Assembly (NCBI GenBank): GCA_937873155.1
Contig: CALMVZ010000010.1
Coordinates: forward strand, 62,001-126,000
Direction of reading: 5' to 3'
Source of the DNA: an uncultured Bacteroidota bacterium
GTDB lineage: Bacteria; Bacteroidota; Bacteroidia; B-17B0; Aurantibacillaceae
Length of the DNA stretch: 64,000 bases
The notes under the pieces are model-generated. The model had not been told where the DNA came from. It did not search any database and saw only the letters and a program-made list of their open reading frames with translations. Shown here piece by piece: positions 18,595-28,084 of the stretch (its first letter is position 1; every line of letters begins with the position of its first letter). The translations under genes and the position numbers were made by a program.

Positions 18595-19583
18595 AAGTAA
18601 GACAGAATATTGATCAAGCAGTCTGGAATGAATTTGTAAAAGAGAGTCCATATCGAACTCCATTCCAAACAAAACACTTTTTTGACCTGATCAATTCAAT
18701 TGATGGCTACGAGGCAAAAGTATTTGCTGCAGAAGAAAATGGAATTGAAGCTCTGTGCGTGGTTACTTTTCAGAAGGAAAAAGGCATCAAAGGATTTTTT
18801 TCAAGACGCGCGATAATTTATGGAGGGCCAATACTGACCCAAAATAAACAGGCTGTCACTTTACTCTTAAAGGAAATATCTGCAATTTATAGAAACGCGA
18901 TCTATATTGAAACCAGGAATTTTAATGATTACAAAGACTATAGTAAAGAATTTAAAGAAGCAGGATGGCAATTCGAACCATACCAAAATTTTCATCTGAA
19001 TTGTTCTTCCGAAGATGTTGTTTGGAATAATTTTAATAGTAACCGTCAGAGACAAATCAAAAAAGCGCTGAAGACCGGTGTCAAAACAGAAGAGGCAAAA
19101 ACTGCAGAGGACGTTAAGCAATTTTACAATATTCTTGAGGACCTTTATAATTCTAAAGTTAAAAAACCATTATTTCCAATCGAATTCTTTGAAAATTTAG
19201 TTAAGAGTGAAGTCGGAAAGATCTTATTGGTAAAGTTTGAAGAAAAGATCATTGGAGGAATTGCCTGTCCTATCATGCCGGGAAAAACAATTTATGAATT
19301 ATACATTTGTGGTTTAGACCAGGAATACAAAGATTGTTATCCTAGTGTAATGGCTACTTATGCAGCCATTGAATATGGTTTTAAGAATAACATCAGCCGT
19401 TTTGATTTTATGGGAGCAGGTAAAGCAGGAGAGGATTACGGTGTTAGGGATTTCAAAGGTAAGTTCGGTGGTGAATTGGTTGAACACGGACGTTTCATAA
19501 AGGTTAACAATAAATTCTTTTACGGTTTAGGAAAATTGGCAATTGGTATTTTGTCCGGAAGAAAAAGCAAAGCAAAAAAATAA
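18591..19583 (+). CDS. FemAB-like aminoacyl/acyl transferase (GNAT fold)
   Basis: This 330-residue protein resembles the FemAB/BioF2-like GNAT family: the N-terminal GNAT unit includes NSNRQRQIKKALKTGVK, and the C-terminal unit shows IGGIACPI, IYELYICGLD and FDFMGAGKAGEDYGVRDFKGKFGG. The last block is a hallmark of the family. Relatives add amino acids from aminoacyl-tRNA to peptidoglycan stems or other acceptors. Its place behind asnB suggests amino-acid decoration of the glycan. The GTG start overlaps asnB by four bases. Confidence 0.78.
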   Translation: MKVRQNIDQAVWNEFVKESPYRTPFQTKHFFDLINSIDGYEAKVFAAEENGIEALCVVTFQKEKGIKGFFSRRAIIYGGPILTQNKQAVTLLLKEISAIYRNAIYIETRNFNDYKDYSKEFKEAGWQFEPYQNFHLNCSSEDVVWNNFNSNRQRQIKKALKTGVKTEEAKTAEDVKQFYNILEDLYNSKVKKPLFPIEFFENLVKSEVGKILLVKFEEKIIGGIACPIMPGKTIYELYICGLDQEYKDCYPSVMATYAAIEYGFKNNISRFDFMGAGKAGEDYGVRDFKGKFGGELVEHGRFIKVNNKFFYGLGKLAIGILSGRKSKAKK

Positions 19584-20659
19584 TGCGCATCCTTATTGAT
19601 ATTGGTCACCCGGGCCACGTTCATTTGTTCAAACACTTTGCAATGAAAATGTCAGATAAAGGGCACAGCATACTTTTTACCTGCCGTGAAAAGGAATTTG
19701 AGGCAGAGTTATTAAGGTCATACGGGTTTCAGTTTATTTCATTCGGAAAAAAATTCAGATCAACTATTGGTAAAATATCGGGATTACTGAAATTCGATCT
19801 TTTAGAACTAAAGGCCGCCTTAAAATTCAGGCCGGATATTTTTTTAAGTCATGGTTCTCCTTATGCTGCACATGCCGCATGGTTATTACAGAAACCACAT
19901 ATTTCTTTAGAAGATACATTTAATTTTGAGCAGATCAGGTTATATAAACCATTCACGGATGTTATTCTTACATCAACTTATTCTCATCCTGAATTGGGTG
20001 AAAAGAACATAAAATATTCAGGTTACCATGAATTAGCGTATTTACATCCTAAGGTCTTTGAACCAAATGCAGAAATATTAAAAGAGCTTGGAATAAAAAG
20101 CGGGGAGAAATATGTGATCATGCGATTTATTTCCTGGAATGCGACTCATGATATCGGACATAAAGGAATGAGTTTAAAAGACAAACTGGAAGCAGTTAAC
20201 CGGATCTCAAAGTACGCAAAAGTGTTTATTAGTTCTGAAAATGAACTTCCTTCAGAACTAAAAAAATATAAATTCCCGCTTTCACCAAACAAAATGCATG
20301 ACGTTATTGCATTTGCTGAATTGGTTTTTGGAGAAAGTGCAACTATGGCAACTGAAGGTGCTGTTCTTGGAGTGCCGGCGATCTATATTGATAACACCAG
20401 TCGCTTCTATACAAAAGATATTGAAACCAATTTTGGAACACTATTTAATTATTCAGAATCGGATGCTGATCAGTTAAAAGCAATTGATAAAGCATGCGAA
20501 TTACTATTGAAGCAAAATATTGACAGAGATGCCCGGCGGAAAAAAATTGCGGAGAGTAAAATAAATGTCACAGAATTTCTTGTGTGGTTCGTTGAGAATT
20601 ATCCCGGGAGTAAAATGGTCATGAAAAAGGATCCGCAATATCAATTGAATTTTAGATGA
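19583..20659 (+). CDS. DUF354 family, GT-B-like protein
   Basis: This 358-residue protein begins MRILIDIGHPGHVHLFKHFA, the signature of the DUF354 family, a group with a GT-B-like fold common in archaeal and bacterial glycan loci. A later block, FGESATMATEGAVLGVPAIY, looks like the nucleotide-sugar binding region of MurG-type enzymes. It shares one base with the preceding gene and four with the next. It is probably a glycosyltransferase or sugar epimerase-like enzyme; no substrate can be named. Confidence 0.8.
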   Translation: MRILIDIGHPGHVHLFKHFAMKMSDKGHSILFTCREKEFEAELLRSYGFQFISFGKKFRSTIGKISGLLKFDLLELKAALKFRPDIFLSHGSPYAAHAAWLLQKPHISLEDTFNFEQIRLYKPFTDVILTSTYSHPELGEKNIKYSGYHELAYLHPKVFEPNAEILKELGIKSGEKYVIMRFISWNATHDIGHKGMSLKDKLEAVNRISKYAKVFISSENELPSELKKYKFPLSPNKMHDVIAFAELVFGESATMATEGAVLGVPAIYIDNTSRFYTKDIETNFGTLFNYSESDADQLKAIDKACELLLKQNIDRDARRKKIAESKINVTEFLVWFVENYPGSKMVMKKDPQYQLNFR

Positions 20660-21414
20660 GGGATTTTACCATCTCAAAATATATTGAGTTATTAGATCTC
20701 CTTGTAGAAAAAGGATATTCTTTCCAGACATTGGATGAATACTTGCGTTCTCCGGAAGAAAGAGCGGTTGTATTAAGACATGATGTGGATCAGCTCCCTG
20801 AAAACTCTTTGGCATTCGCGAAACTTCAGAATCAAAAAAAAGTAAAGGGTGTTTATTATTTCAGGGCAGTTCCGGAAAGTTGGGATGAAAAAGTAATTAA
20901 AGGAATTTCCGCGTTAGGACATGAGATCGGTTATCATTATGAATGTTTGACTACAACCAATGGGAATCTTGAAAAAGGAATCACGGATTTTGAGAAAAAT
21001 CTTAATGCACTAAGGAAACTCGCGCCTGTTTTAACTATCTGCATGCATGGTAGTCCTACCAGTAAATATGATTCAAAAGATCTTTGGAAAAAGTATGATT
21101 ACAAAAGGTATGATATAACCGGAGAGCCTTATTTTGATGTTGATTTTAAAAAGATGTTATACCTGACTGATACCGGGCGGTGTTGGAACGGTGATGAGTT
21201 TAACGTTCGTGATAAGGTGAATTCCGGGTTCAACTTATCATTTCATTCGACGGATGATATAATAGGAGCATTAAAGAGGAATGAATTGCCTTCGAAAATA
21301 ATGTTCACGTTTCATCCTCAAAGATGGAATAATAATAAATTGAAATGGCTGAAGGAGTTAATCACTCAAAATCTAAAAAACCAGCTAAAAAAAATGTTCT
21401 ATGTTAAGCGGTAA
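20656..21414 (+). CDS. Divergent polysaccharide deacetylase-like protein
   Basis: This 252-residue protein has a NodB-like start motif VVLRHDVDQLPEN, with the paired aspartates of the deacetylase fold, the IGYHYE block and a late FHPQRW histidine region. These place it in the short polysaccharide-deacetylase-like group found next to DUF354 and FemAB-like genes. It has no signal peptide. The start overlaps DUF354 in ATGA and the end overlaps the sugar transferase gene by 14 bases. It likely removes an acyl group from a sugar intermediate. Confidence 0.75.
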   Translation: MRDFTISKYIELLDLLVEKGYSFQTLDEYLRSPEERAVVLRHDVDQLPENSLAFAKLQNQKKVKGVYYFRAVPESWDEKVIKGISALGHEIGYHYECLTTTNGNLEKGITDFEKNLNALRKLAPVLTICMHGSPTSKYDSKDLWKKYDYKRYDITGEPYFDVDFKKMLYLTDTGRCWNGDEFNVRDKVNSGFNLSFHSTDDIIGALKRNELPSKIMFTFHPQRWNNNKLKWLKELITQNLKNQLKKMFYVKR

Positions 21415-22507
21415 AGGACGCTATCTTTTTTTGGGTATGAAAGGATGTAGTGGTAACTTAGCTCCTGAACCTGAAATGAAAAAGATCCCGACACAGATCT
21501 CTGCAGACGTGCAAGAATACCTGAACAGTTACGTAAATTTAACTGCAGAAAAAACTTTGTTAGTGGAAGCTTCTGACGAGTATGCAATAAGTGAATGCAC
21601 CGGAGAGGTTAATGCGATAGTTAATCTTGAAAAAGTAAACAATATCCGGTTCATCAATAAATTCTTTGAATCTGTAAATAGTAAGTTAAAGAATGAAGAT
21701 TTTTTTATCTGCCGCTTTGAAACTATCGGGGCTAGAAGAGAACGCCACCGTTATCTCGGAATTCCTGTAGTAAGAAGTATATTCTTTGGTTTCGAATTTA
21801 TTTTCCTTAGGGTATTTCCGAAAATATGGGGATTTAAAAAAATCTATTTTTTGATCAGTAAAGGACGAAATCGTTTATTGTCAAAAGCAGAAGTGCTTGG
21901 TCGCCTTGTTAGCTGCGGATTTGAGATCGTGAGTTTTGAATCGTTCGACGGATTAATGTATGTAATAAGTAAAAAAATTAAGGCACCTGAATTCAATATG
22001 AATGTAAGTTACGGTCCTATATTTAAAATGCAGCGTCTTGGTAAAGATAGAAAATTGATCGGTGTTTATAAATTCAGGACGATGCATCCTTATGCTGAAT
22101 ATTTGCAAAGGTATGTTTTAGGGCTAAGTGGTTATTCAGAGAGCGGAAAGCCTGCAAATGATTTCCGTTTAACACCGTGGGGCGCTTTTTTAAGAAAGTA
22201 TTGGCTGGATGAATTACCGCAGATCATAAACATTTTAAAAGGTGAAATGAAATTGGTGGGGGTACGGCCGGTCTCAGAAAGTTACCTGCCGGATATACCT
22301 AAGGAATTACAGGATTTACGTTTCAAACAAAAACCCGGCTGTATACCTCCCTATGTCGCTCTCGGCAGAAAGAGCTCTGTAGAATCGGTTTTACAGGCAG
22401 AACAGGATTATTTAGTGGAAAAAGCCCGAAACCCATACTTTACCGATACTCGCTATTTTTTCAAAGCTCTTTTTAACATAATCTTCAGAAGAAGACGCAG
22501 TGCCTGA
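21401..22507 (+). CDS. Sugar transferase with unusual N-terminal half
   Basis: Residues from about 200 to 368 form the bacterial sugar transferase domain, which attaches the first sugar phosphate to undecaprenyl phosphate: GPIFKMQRLGKDRK, YKFRTMHPYAEY, LRKYWLDELPQIINILKGEMKLVGVRP. The normal membrane-hairpin entry (KRxxD... just before the domain) is missing. Instead about 190 residues precede it, with IFFGFEFIFLRVFPKIWG as a possible membrane helix and SKAEVLGRLVSCGFEIVSFESFDGLMYVI, which resembles the C-terminal end of a SAM-methyltransferase fold. It should start repeat-unit synthesis for the locus. It is the last gene before the export genes. Confidence 0.82.
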   Translation: MLSGKGRYLFLGMKGCSGNLAPEPEMKKIPTQISADVQEYLNSYVNLTAEKTLLVEASDEYAISECTGEVNAIVNLEKVNNIRFINKFFESVNSKLKNEDFFICRFETIGARRERHRYLGIPVVRSIFFGFEFIFLRVFPKIWGFKKIYFLISKGRNRLLSKAEVLGRLVSCGFEIVSFESFDGLMYVISKKIKAPEFNMNVSYGPIFKMQRLGKDRKLIGVYKFRTMHPYAEYLQRYVLGLSGYSESGKPANDFRLTPWGAFLRKYWLDELPQIINILKGEMKLVGVRPVSESYLPDIPKELQDLRFKQKPGCIPPYVALGRKSSVESVLQAEQDYLVEKARNPYFTDTRYFFKALFNIIFRRRRSA

Positions 22508-22556
22508 TACTGTTTTTTCATTGGTATTTTCTGTTAATTCATGTTCATAAATAACG

Positions 22557-22564
22557 TATCTTTA
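22557..22564 (+). promoter_or_regulatory. Candidate -7 box before the export gene
   Basis: TATCTTTA lies 18 bases before the ATG at 22582, close to the Bacteroidota -7 consensus TAnnTTTG. It suggests that the wza-like/wzc-like pair can be transcribed separately from the upstream glycan genes. Confidence 0.45.
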
Positions 22565-22581
22565 ATCTTTAATTAGTTGCA

Positions 22582-23364
22582 ATGAAAAAGATCCTTTTCA
22601 AGTATTTATTCTGTTTAACTATCCCCGTGATTTTTCTGTCGTGTACAGCAAAAAAGAAAATGGTTTATTTTCAAACGCCTTTAAATACTGCTGAGTCTAA
22701 TAAAAATTATAATCCTGTTCTGCATACCGATGATCTCCTTTCTATTATTGTTTTAGGAATGGATGTTGAGACCGTTAAGCCATTCAACATACCTGCACAG
22801 AATATAACGAATAGCCTGGGAGGCGGCTATAGCCAGGGAACACAAACATCAGCCGGATATTTAATTGATGCAGATGGAAATATTGATTTTCCTGTTATTG
22901 GTAAGATCAAAGCTGCAGGATTAACAAGAAGCGCACTTATTGATACATTAAAAGGAAGACTAAAACCACATCTTGTCAACCCAACTTTAATAGTAAGAAT
23001 GCTGAATTATAAGGTCACAGTATTAGGTGAGGTTCGTAATCCGGGTACATTCACAATTCCGAATGAGCGTGTTACATTACCGGAAGCGTTAGGAATTGCA
23101 GGCGATCTTTTAATTACAGCGAAACGGAAGAATGTTCTGGTAGTAAGAGATGTTGAAGGAAAGAAAACCGAATTCAGGGTGGACCTTACTTCAAAGGACC
23201 TGTTCTCTTCGCCTGTGTATTATCTGAATCAGAATGATCTTGTTTACGTTGAACCTAACCGTGCTAAAATGAATTCTTCAGTTATAAACCAGGCTAACGC
23301 AAGTTTAATAGTTTCAATTTCCTCGCTGATAGTAACCGTTATAGTCCTCATCCGAAATAAGTAG
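22582..23364 (+). CDS. Polysaccharide export outer-membrane lipoprotein (Wza-like)
   Basis: This 260-residue protein has a lipoprotein signal ending in VIFLSC (Cys21), then a polysaccharide-export domain (VLHTDDLLSIIVLGMD, YLIDADGNIDFPVIGKI) and an SLBB-type domain (YKVTVLGEVRNPGTFTIP). A hydrophobic segment (SLIVSISSLIVTVIVLI) closes it, as usual in Bacteroidota homologues. It forms the export channel with the Wzc-like protein, whose gene begins two bases after the stop. Confidence 0.92.
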   Translation: MKKILFKYLFCLTIPVIFLSCTAKKKMVYFQTPLNTAESNKNYNPVLHTDDLLSIIVLGMDVETVKPFNIPAQNITNSLGGGYSQGTQTSAGYLIDADGNIDFPVIGKIKAAGLTRSALIDTLKGRLKPHLVNPTLIVRMLNYKVTVLGEVRNPGTFTIPNERVTLPEALGIAGDLLITAKRKNVLVVRDVEGKKTEFRVDLTSKDLFSSPVYYLNQNDLVYVEPNRAKMNSSVINQANASLIVSISSLIVTVIVLIRNK

Positions 23365-23366
23365 TT

Positions 23367-25742
23367 ATGGAAACAGAACAACACCAGACCTTAAGCGATA
23401 CAGGACAAACCAACCTGAAGGATATCCTGTTCAAATATCTTTATCACTGGAAATGGTTTGTGTTAAGTACTATGGCAGGCCTTGCCCTGGGTTTTGTTTA
23501 TTTGCGATATCAGACACCTGTATTCGAAGTGAATGCCAGTATCCTGATCAAAGATGATAAAAAGGGCGGAGGGATCTCTGATGAATTAACTGCTTTCGAA
23601 GACCTGGGCATTTTAAAGAACAACAAGAACATTGATAATGAAATTGAGATCCTGAAATCACGTTCGTTAATGACGCTCGTTGTAAAAGAACTTAAGCTCA
23701 ACGTCAGATATTTTTCATACGGCCGTCCGATCGAGCATGAGCGTTATTTCGATACACCGTTCCTTGCCAATTATATTTTAAACGATTCAACAACAAATGT
23801 CTCCGGTAATTGGGTGATCTACCCGGAAGATGCAACTAAATTTATTTTAAAGACAGGCAAGGACGAGACCGTTATTGGTAATTATAAATTCGGAGATGCC
23901 ATTGAGACCCCGTTTGGCAGATTGATCATCACCACTACAAAATTCCTGTCGCCTTCGTATATGAAGAAAGATTTCAGGATCATGATCAGTTCGATTGATG
24001 CGGTTGTCGACCGCTATATATCTGCGATCAAGGTCACTCCTGTGAATAAGAACGCGAATGCTATTACCATTTCATTAAGGGATGCCTTACCTAAAAAAGC
24101 AGCGATCATTGTCGATAACCTGATCAAGCAACACAACCTCGACGCGATCGCTGATAAGAACCAGGTGAGTTTGAATACTTATAATTTTATTTCGGAGCGT
24201 ATCAATTTTATCGCAAAGGAATTAAATGAAGTGGAAGGTATCGCTGAAGAATTCAAAAGCAAGAATAAACTGGTCGACCCGAAAACGGATGGAGCGATGT
24301 TCCTGGAAACCGGCAGTGAAAGTGAAAAGATCCTCCTGGAAGCAACCACGCAAAAACAAGTGGCTGATTTCATGGTGGATTATCTTAATAAACACCAGGA
24401 TCTCACAAATCTTATTCCAACTAATATGGGGATCACAGATATCCCTTTATCAGGACAGATCACCGAATACAATTTATTAGTAATGGAACGAAGCAGGTTG
24501 TTAAAGTATTCCGGAGAAAAGAATCCTGTTGTCAATAGTTTAGAAAACCAGATCGTAAGTATGCGGAATGCGATCGTTGGAAGTTTTAAGAATTACCAGA
24601 ATGCATTGGATATCCGTGTGCGCGAATTAAGTAAAAAAGATAATGAGATCAACTCAAAGATAAGTACTGTACCAAAATACGAAAGGGAATACCGTAATAT
24701 ACAGCGTCAACAACAAATAAAGGAAGCGTTATATCTCTACTTGTTGCAAAAACGTGAAGAAACAAATATTGCTTTAGCCGTTACTGTGGCAAATGCGAAG
24801 GTTATTGATTACGCTTATAGTAACGGTCAGGTGGTTGCTCCTAAGAAGCAGATCATTTATTTAGCCTCATTCCTGTTAGGACTTCTTTTTCCTGCTCTTG
24901 TATTATATCTTATAGAAGTATTGGATACCAAAGTGAATTCAAAAAAAGATATTGAGGATATTAAAATGCCTTATATAGGTGATATCCCTGAAACTGAATC
25001 GAAGAAAAAAGTAGTGATCTCGAAAGGAGATAACTCAAGTGTAGCAGAAGCCTTCAGGTTATTACGGACAAACCTGGATTTTCTATTGGGAACAACCGTA
25101 AAAAAGGGACAAACTATATTTATCACTTCAACAGTTGGTAAAGAAGGAAAGACATTTGTGGCATTAAATCTCGCTGCGTCTATTGCCTTATCAGGAAAAA
25201 AAGTGTTGTTAATGGGAATGGATTTCAGGGCACCAAAAATTTTAAAGTATCTTGAATTGACCGACAGGGAAGGATTGACAAATTATATTTCTGACGTTAA
25301 CTCGGATGCTGATATCAAAAGCATGATCTTTAAAACAACGGATACCGGTAATCTCGATATTTTAGTTTCAGGAACGATCCCTCCCAATCCGGCTGAGCTA
25401 TTAATGAGTGAGCGCGTCGCTTCTGTATTCGAAAAATTAAAAGCAGAATACGATTATATAGTAGTGGATACGGCCCCTGTTGGCATGGTGACAGATACAT
25501 TATTGATCGGTAAGTATGCAGATGCAGTACTGTTTGTAGTAAGGGCAGGCGTAATTGAAAAGCGTATGCTTAATACTGCCGAAAGGGTTTACCGGGAAAA
25601 ACGATTACCTAATATTGCTGTTCTGCTGAACGGTACTTCCCCTAAAAAAGGATATGGTTATGGTTACGGCTATGGTTATGGATACGGTAACGAAAACATA
25701 AAGAAGAGCTGGTTTCAAAAATTGATCTCAAAAAAGGGATAG
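23367..25742 (+). CDS. Chain-length determinant / tyrosine kinase (Wzc-like)
   Basis: The 791-residue protein has an N-terminal Wzz domain (membrane helix WKWFVLSTMAGLALGFVYL), a long periplasmic coiled region, a second membrane helix (IIYLASFLLGLLFPALVLYL) and a cytoplasmic BY-kinase domain. The latter has Walker A TSTVGKEGKT (about 586-595), a Walker A'-type VLLMGMDFRAP and Walker B YIVVDTAP. The C-terminus has a tyrosine cluster with six GY pairs (about 764-776) as the autophosphorylation tail. It controls polymer length and export with the lipoprotein encoded upstream. Confidence 0.93.
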   Translation: METEQHQTLSDTGQTNLKDILFKYLYHWKWFVLSTMAGLALGFVYLRYQTPVFEVNASILIKDDKKGGGISDELTAFEDLGILKNNKNIDNEIEILKSRSLMTLVVKELKLNVRYFSYGRPIEHERYFDTPFLANYILNDSTTNVSGNWVIYPEDATKFILKTGKDETVIGNYKFGDAIETPFGRLIITTTKFLSPSYMKKDFRIMISSIDAVVDRYISAIKVTPVNKNANAITISLRDALPKKAAIIVDNLIKQHNLDAIADKNQVSLNTYNFISERINFIAKELNEVEGIAEEFKSKNKLVDPKTDGAMFLETGSESEKILLEATTQKQVADFMVDYLNKHQDLTNLIPTNMGITDIPLSGQITEYNLLVMERSRLLKYSGEKNPVVNSLENQIVSMRNAIVGSFKNYQNALDIRVRELSKKDNEINSKISTVPKYEREYRNIQRQQQIKEALYLYLLQKREETNIALAVTVANAKVIDYAYSNGQVVAPKKQIIYLASFLLGLLFPALVLYLIEVLDTKVNSKKDIEDIKMPYIGDIPETESKKKVVISKGDNSSVAEAFRLLRTNLDFLLGTTVKKGQTIFITSTVGKEGKTFVALNLAASIALSGKKVLLMGMDFRAPKILKYLELTDREGLTNYISDVNSDADIKSMIFKTTDTGNLDILVSGTIPPNPAELLMSERVASVFEKLKAEYDYIVVDTAPVGMVTDTLLIGKYADAVLFVVRAGVIEKRMLNTAERVYREKRLPNIAVLLNGTSPKKGYGYGYGYGYGYGNENIKKSWFQKLISKKG

Positions 25743-25775
25743 AGTTAAGAAAAAATAGAAAAAACAGGATAATAA

Positions 25776-25816
25776 AAACCCTGGAGCGTGCTTATTCTGC
25801 TTCCGGGTTTTTTATT
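25776..25816 (+). terminator. Rho-independent terminator of the polysaccharide locus
   Basis: Arms AAACCCTGGAGC and GCTTCCGGGTTT (one mismatch, one wobble) with an 11-base loop are followed by a T run. It ends the locus and also separates it from the convergent gene. Confidence 0.85.
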
Positions 25817-25835
25817 TTCTGATAAGAAAGAATTA

Positions 25836-27848
25836 TTAAAGTACTTTCTTAATATTATGTTTCTTGAATTTATAGCGGTTACCACTTGATTTCGGCTTGA
25901 TAGCGATCTTATAAACTATACTCGCAGAATGTTGCAGGTAATTTGTTCCCGCATGAGGGAAGCGGTCCTCCAGGCCGAATTTGGCAATGCTTTGAACCTG
26001 CACACCAAAACCTTTATAAACCCATACATTAAATCCTAAACCTAAATTAGCCGTAGCTGAATTCGGATGTGTTGGTAATGACCTGTTCGTGTAACCTAAA
26101 CCGAATGTTCCGTAAGGCTGGAAAATATCTTTTGCATTACTTCCGCCAATCAGTTTATTCAGATTCACTAATTGATTGAAATCATATTTCAAATGAAGAT
26201 CAAACGACATGAGGCTGTAATTTTTAGGCACTAAGATCTCCGGTGTTTGATCCACTAAATAATTTCCGATCCCATATTGATTATAAGCCGCCATAAATTC
26301 AACACTCCATCCTTTGAACTTCGATAAAGAATCATTTTTACTCAGAACTTTTTCGCAGGTCACGCGTAATGCATAAGGAGCGATGTTCCATGCTTTATCT
26401 GTATTGAAAAGATTCTTGAACCATTTTCCGGCATCATCGTGCACGATATTATATCCTAAACCAACGATCCAGGGTGTTTCTCTCAGGTCATCCCTGAATT
26501 TTTCTTTCTTATAAGCATCCTCCGGAGTTTCTTCTTTAGGTGTGATCTTGTAAACTAAGCCGGCCGAATGCTGTAGGTAATTTGTTCCTGCATGCGGAAA
26601 GCGATCCGCTAAACCAAACTTAGCAATACTTTGAACCTGGATTCCCAAACCTTTATACATCCACACATTAAAACCAAGTCCGACATTGAAGGTGGCTGAA
26701 TGTTCACGATTCGGTAATGTTCTGTAAGTATATCCGAAACCAAAAGTTCCGTAAGGCTGGAAAATATCTTTTGTTGAACCCAGAACCTTATTCAAATTCA
26801 CGAGTCGGTTAAAATCATATTTCATATGAAGATCGAAAGATAAGAGAGTGTAATTCTCTTTGACAAGAATAACAGGAGTCTGATCTACTAAATAATTTTC
26901 TTTGCCATAACGGTTATAAGCCGCCATGAATTCCAAACTCCAGCCTTTGAATTTCGATGCAGAATCATTTTTTCTTAATACTTTTTCACATGTACCTCGT
27001 AAAGAATACGGCGCAACGTTCCAGGCTTTATCAGTATTGAAAAGATTTTTGAACCATTTTCCCGCATCGTCATGAACAACATTGTAGCCTAAACCAACGA
27101 TCCATGGTGTCTTCTTCAGATCCTTAATGAATTTTTCTTTTCGGAATGCGTCATCAGCAGTTTTAACCCTAGGCGTTCTCTTGTAAACTACACCGGCAGA
27201 GTGTTGTAAATAATTTGTTCCCGCATGCGGAAATTTATTTGCTAAACCGAATTTCGCTAAACTTTGAATTTGTACGCCGAGTCCTTTATAGATCCAAACA
27301 TTAAAACCAAGGCCAACATTAAATGTCGCAGAATGTTCACGTGTCGGTAAAGTTCTGTAAGTATATCCGAAACCAAAAGTTCCGTAAGGCTGGAAAATAT
27401 CTTTTGTTGAACCCATAATTCTATTGAGATTAACCAAATGGTTAAAATCATATTTACCATGAAGGTCGAAGGATAGTAATGTATAATTTTCCGTTACTAA
27501 AATAACCGGTGTTTGATCCACTAAATAATTCCCCTTGCCATAACGGTTATAAGCCGTCATGAATTCTAAACTCCATCCCCGCGCTTTCGATAACGAATCA
27601 CCTAATGGTTTTTCCCATGTAAAGCGTAATGGGAATGGGGTAGCATTCCAGGTGTTCCTTGTATTGAAAAGATCTTTGAACCATTTCCCGGCATCATCAT
27701 GCACTATATTCCAGCCATGACCAAAGATCCAGGGTGTTGAACGCATTTTAGTGCGGAACTTTTCGAACTTACTTACAGACTGCGTTTGTGCCTGGCTCAG
27801 AAATACAGGGAACAAAAGAAATATAATGGCAGTCTTGAGACTTTTCAT
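25836..27848 (-). CDS. Tandem triple outer-membrane beta-barrel-like protein
   Basis: This protein of about 670 residues starts best at the ATG at 27848, which gives a clean signal peptide (MKSLKTAIIFLLFPVFLSQAQ); an in-frame start 16 codons earlier adds nothing signal-like. It consists of three homologous units of 209-211 residues. Each begins TPWI.G.G.N.VHDDAGKWFK.LFNT and ends with LQHSA..VYK, and each has about eight alternating amphipathic strands (FQPYGTFGFGYTYRTLP, GFNVW.YKG.G.Q). One unit looks like a complete OmpA-type eight-stranded barrel. Function unknown; outer-membrane location inferred. Convergent with the polysaccharide locus. Confidence 0.7.
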   Translation of the reverse strand: MKSLKTAIIFLLFPVFLSQAQTQSVSKFEKFRTKMRSTPWIFGHGWNIVHDDAGKWFKDLFNTRNTWNATPFPLRFTWEKPLGDSLSKARGWSLEFMTAYNRYGKGNYLVDQTPVILVTENYTLLSFDLHGKYDFNHLVNLNRIMGSTKDIFQPYGTFGFGYTYRTLPTREHSATFNVGLGFNVWIYKGLGVQIQSLAKFGLANKFPHAGTNYLQHSAGVVYKRTPRVKTADDAFRKEKFIKDLKKTPWIVGLGYNVVHDDAGKWFKNLFNTDKAWNVAPYSLRGTCEKVLRKNDSASKFKGWSLEFMAAYNRYGKENYLVDQTPVILVKENYTLLSFDLHMKYDFNRLVNLNKVLGSTKDIFQPYGTFGFGYTYRTLPNREHSATFNVGLGFNVWMYKGLGIQVQSIAKFGLADRFPHAGTNYLQHSAGLVYKITPKEETPEDAYKKEKFRDDLRETPWIVGLGYNIVHDDAGKWFKNLFNTDKAWNIAPYALRVTCEKVLSKNDSLSKFKGWSVEFMAAYNQYGIGNYLVDQTPEILVPKNYSLMSFDLHLKYDFNQLVNLNKLIGGSNAKDIFQPYGTFGLGYTNRSLPTHPNSATANLGLGFNVWVYKGFGVQVQSIAKFGLEDRFPHAGTNYLQHSASIVYKIAIKPKSSGNRYKFKKHNIKKVL

Positions 27849-28069
27849 GGCAATAGCAGGCAAAAAGCCCGGCTTTTTGAATAATATAGATAGCAATTAT
27901 AGTGATTTTTAGGCAATTAGGCAAGTTTAGAAGGGTGTATCAGATTTCACAGGTTTTTTTAAATATTACAATACCCAAACAGCATAAATTTTATTTATAA
28001 TATTAATAATCAATTCATTAAAATTGTTAAGTTTACGACACCTAAACAGTTTTTTAGAAATAATTTAAG

Positions 28070-28077
28070 TAAGTTTG
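28070..28077 (+). promoter_or_regulatory. -7 box of apt
   Basis: TAAGTTTG matches TAnnTTTG and lies seven bases before the ATG of apt at 28085, implying a very short leader. Confidence 0.5.
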
Positions 28078-28084
28078 TAAAAGA

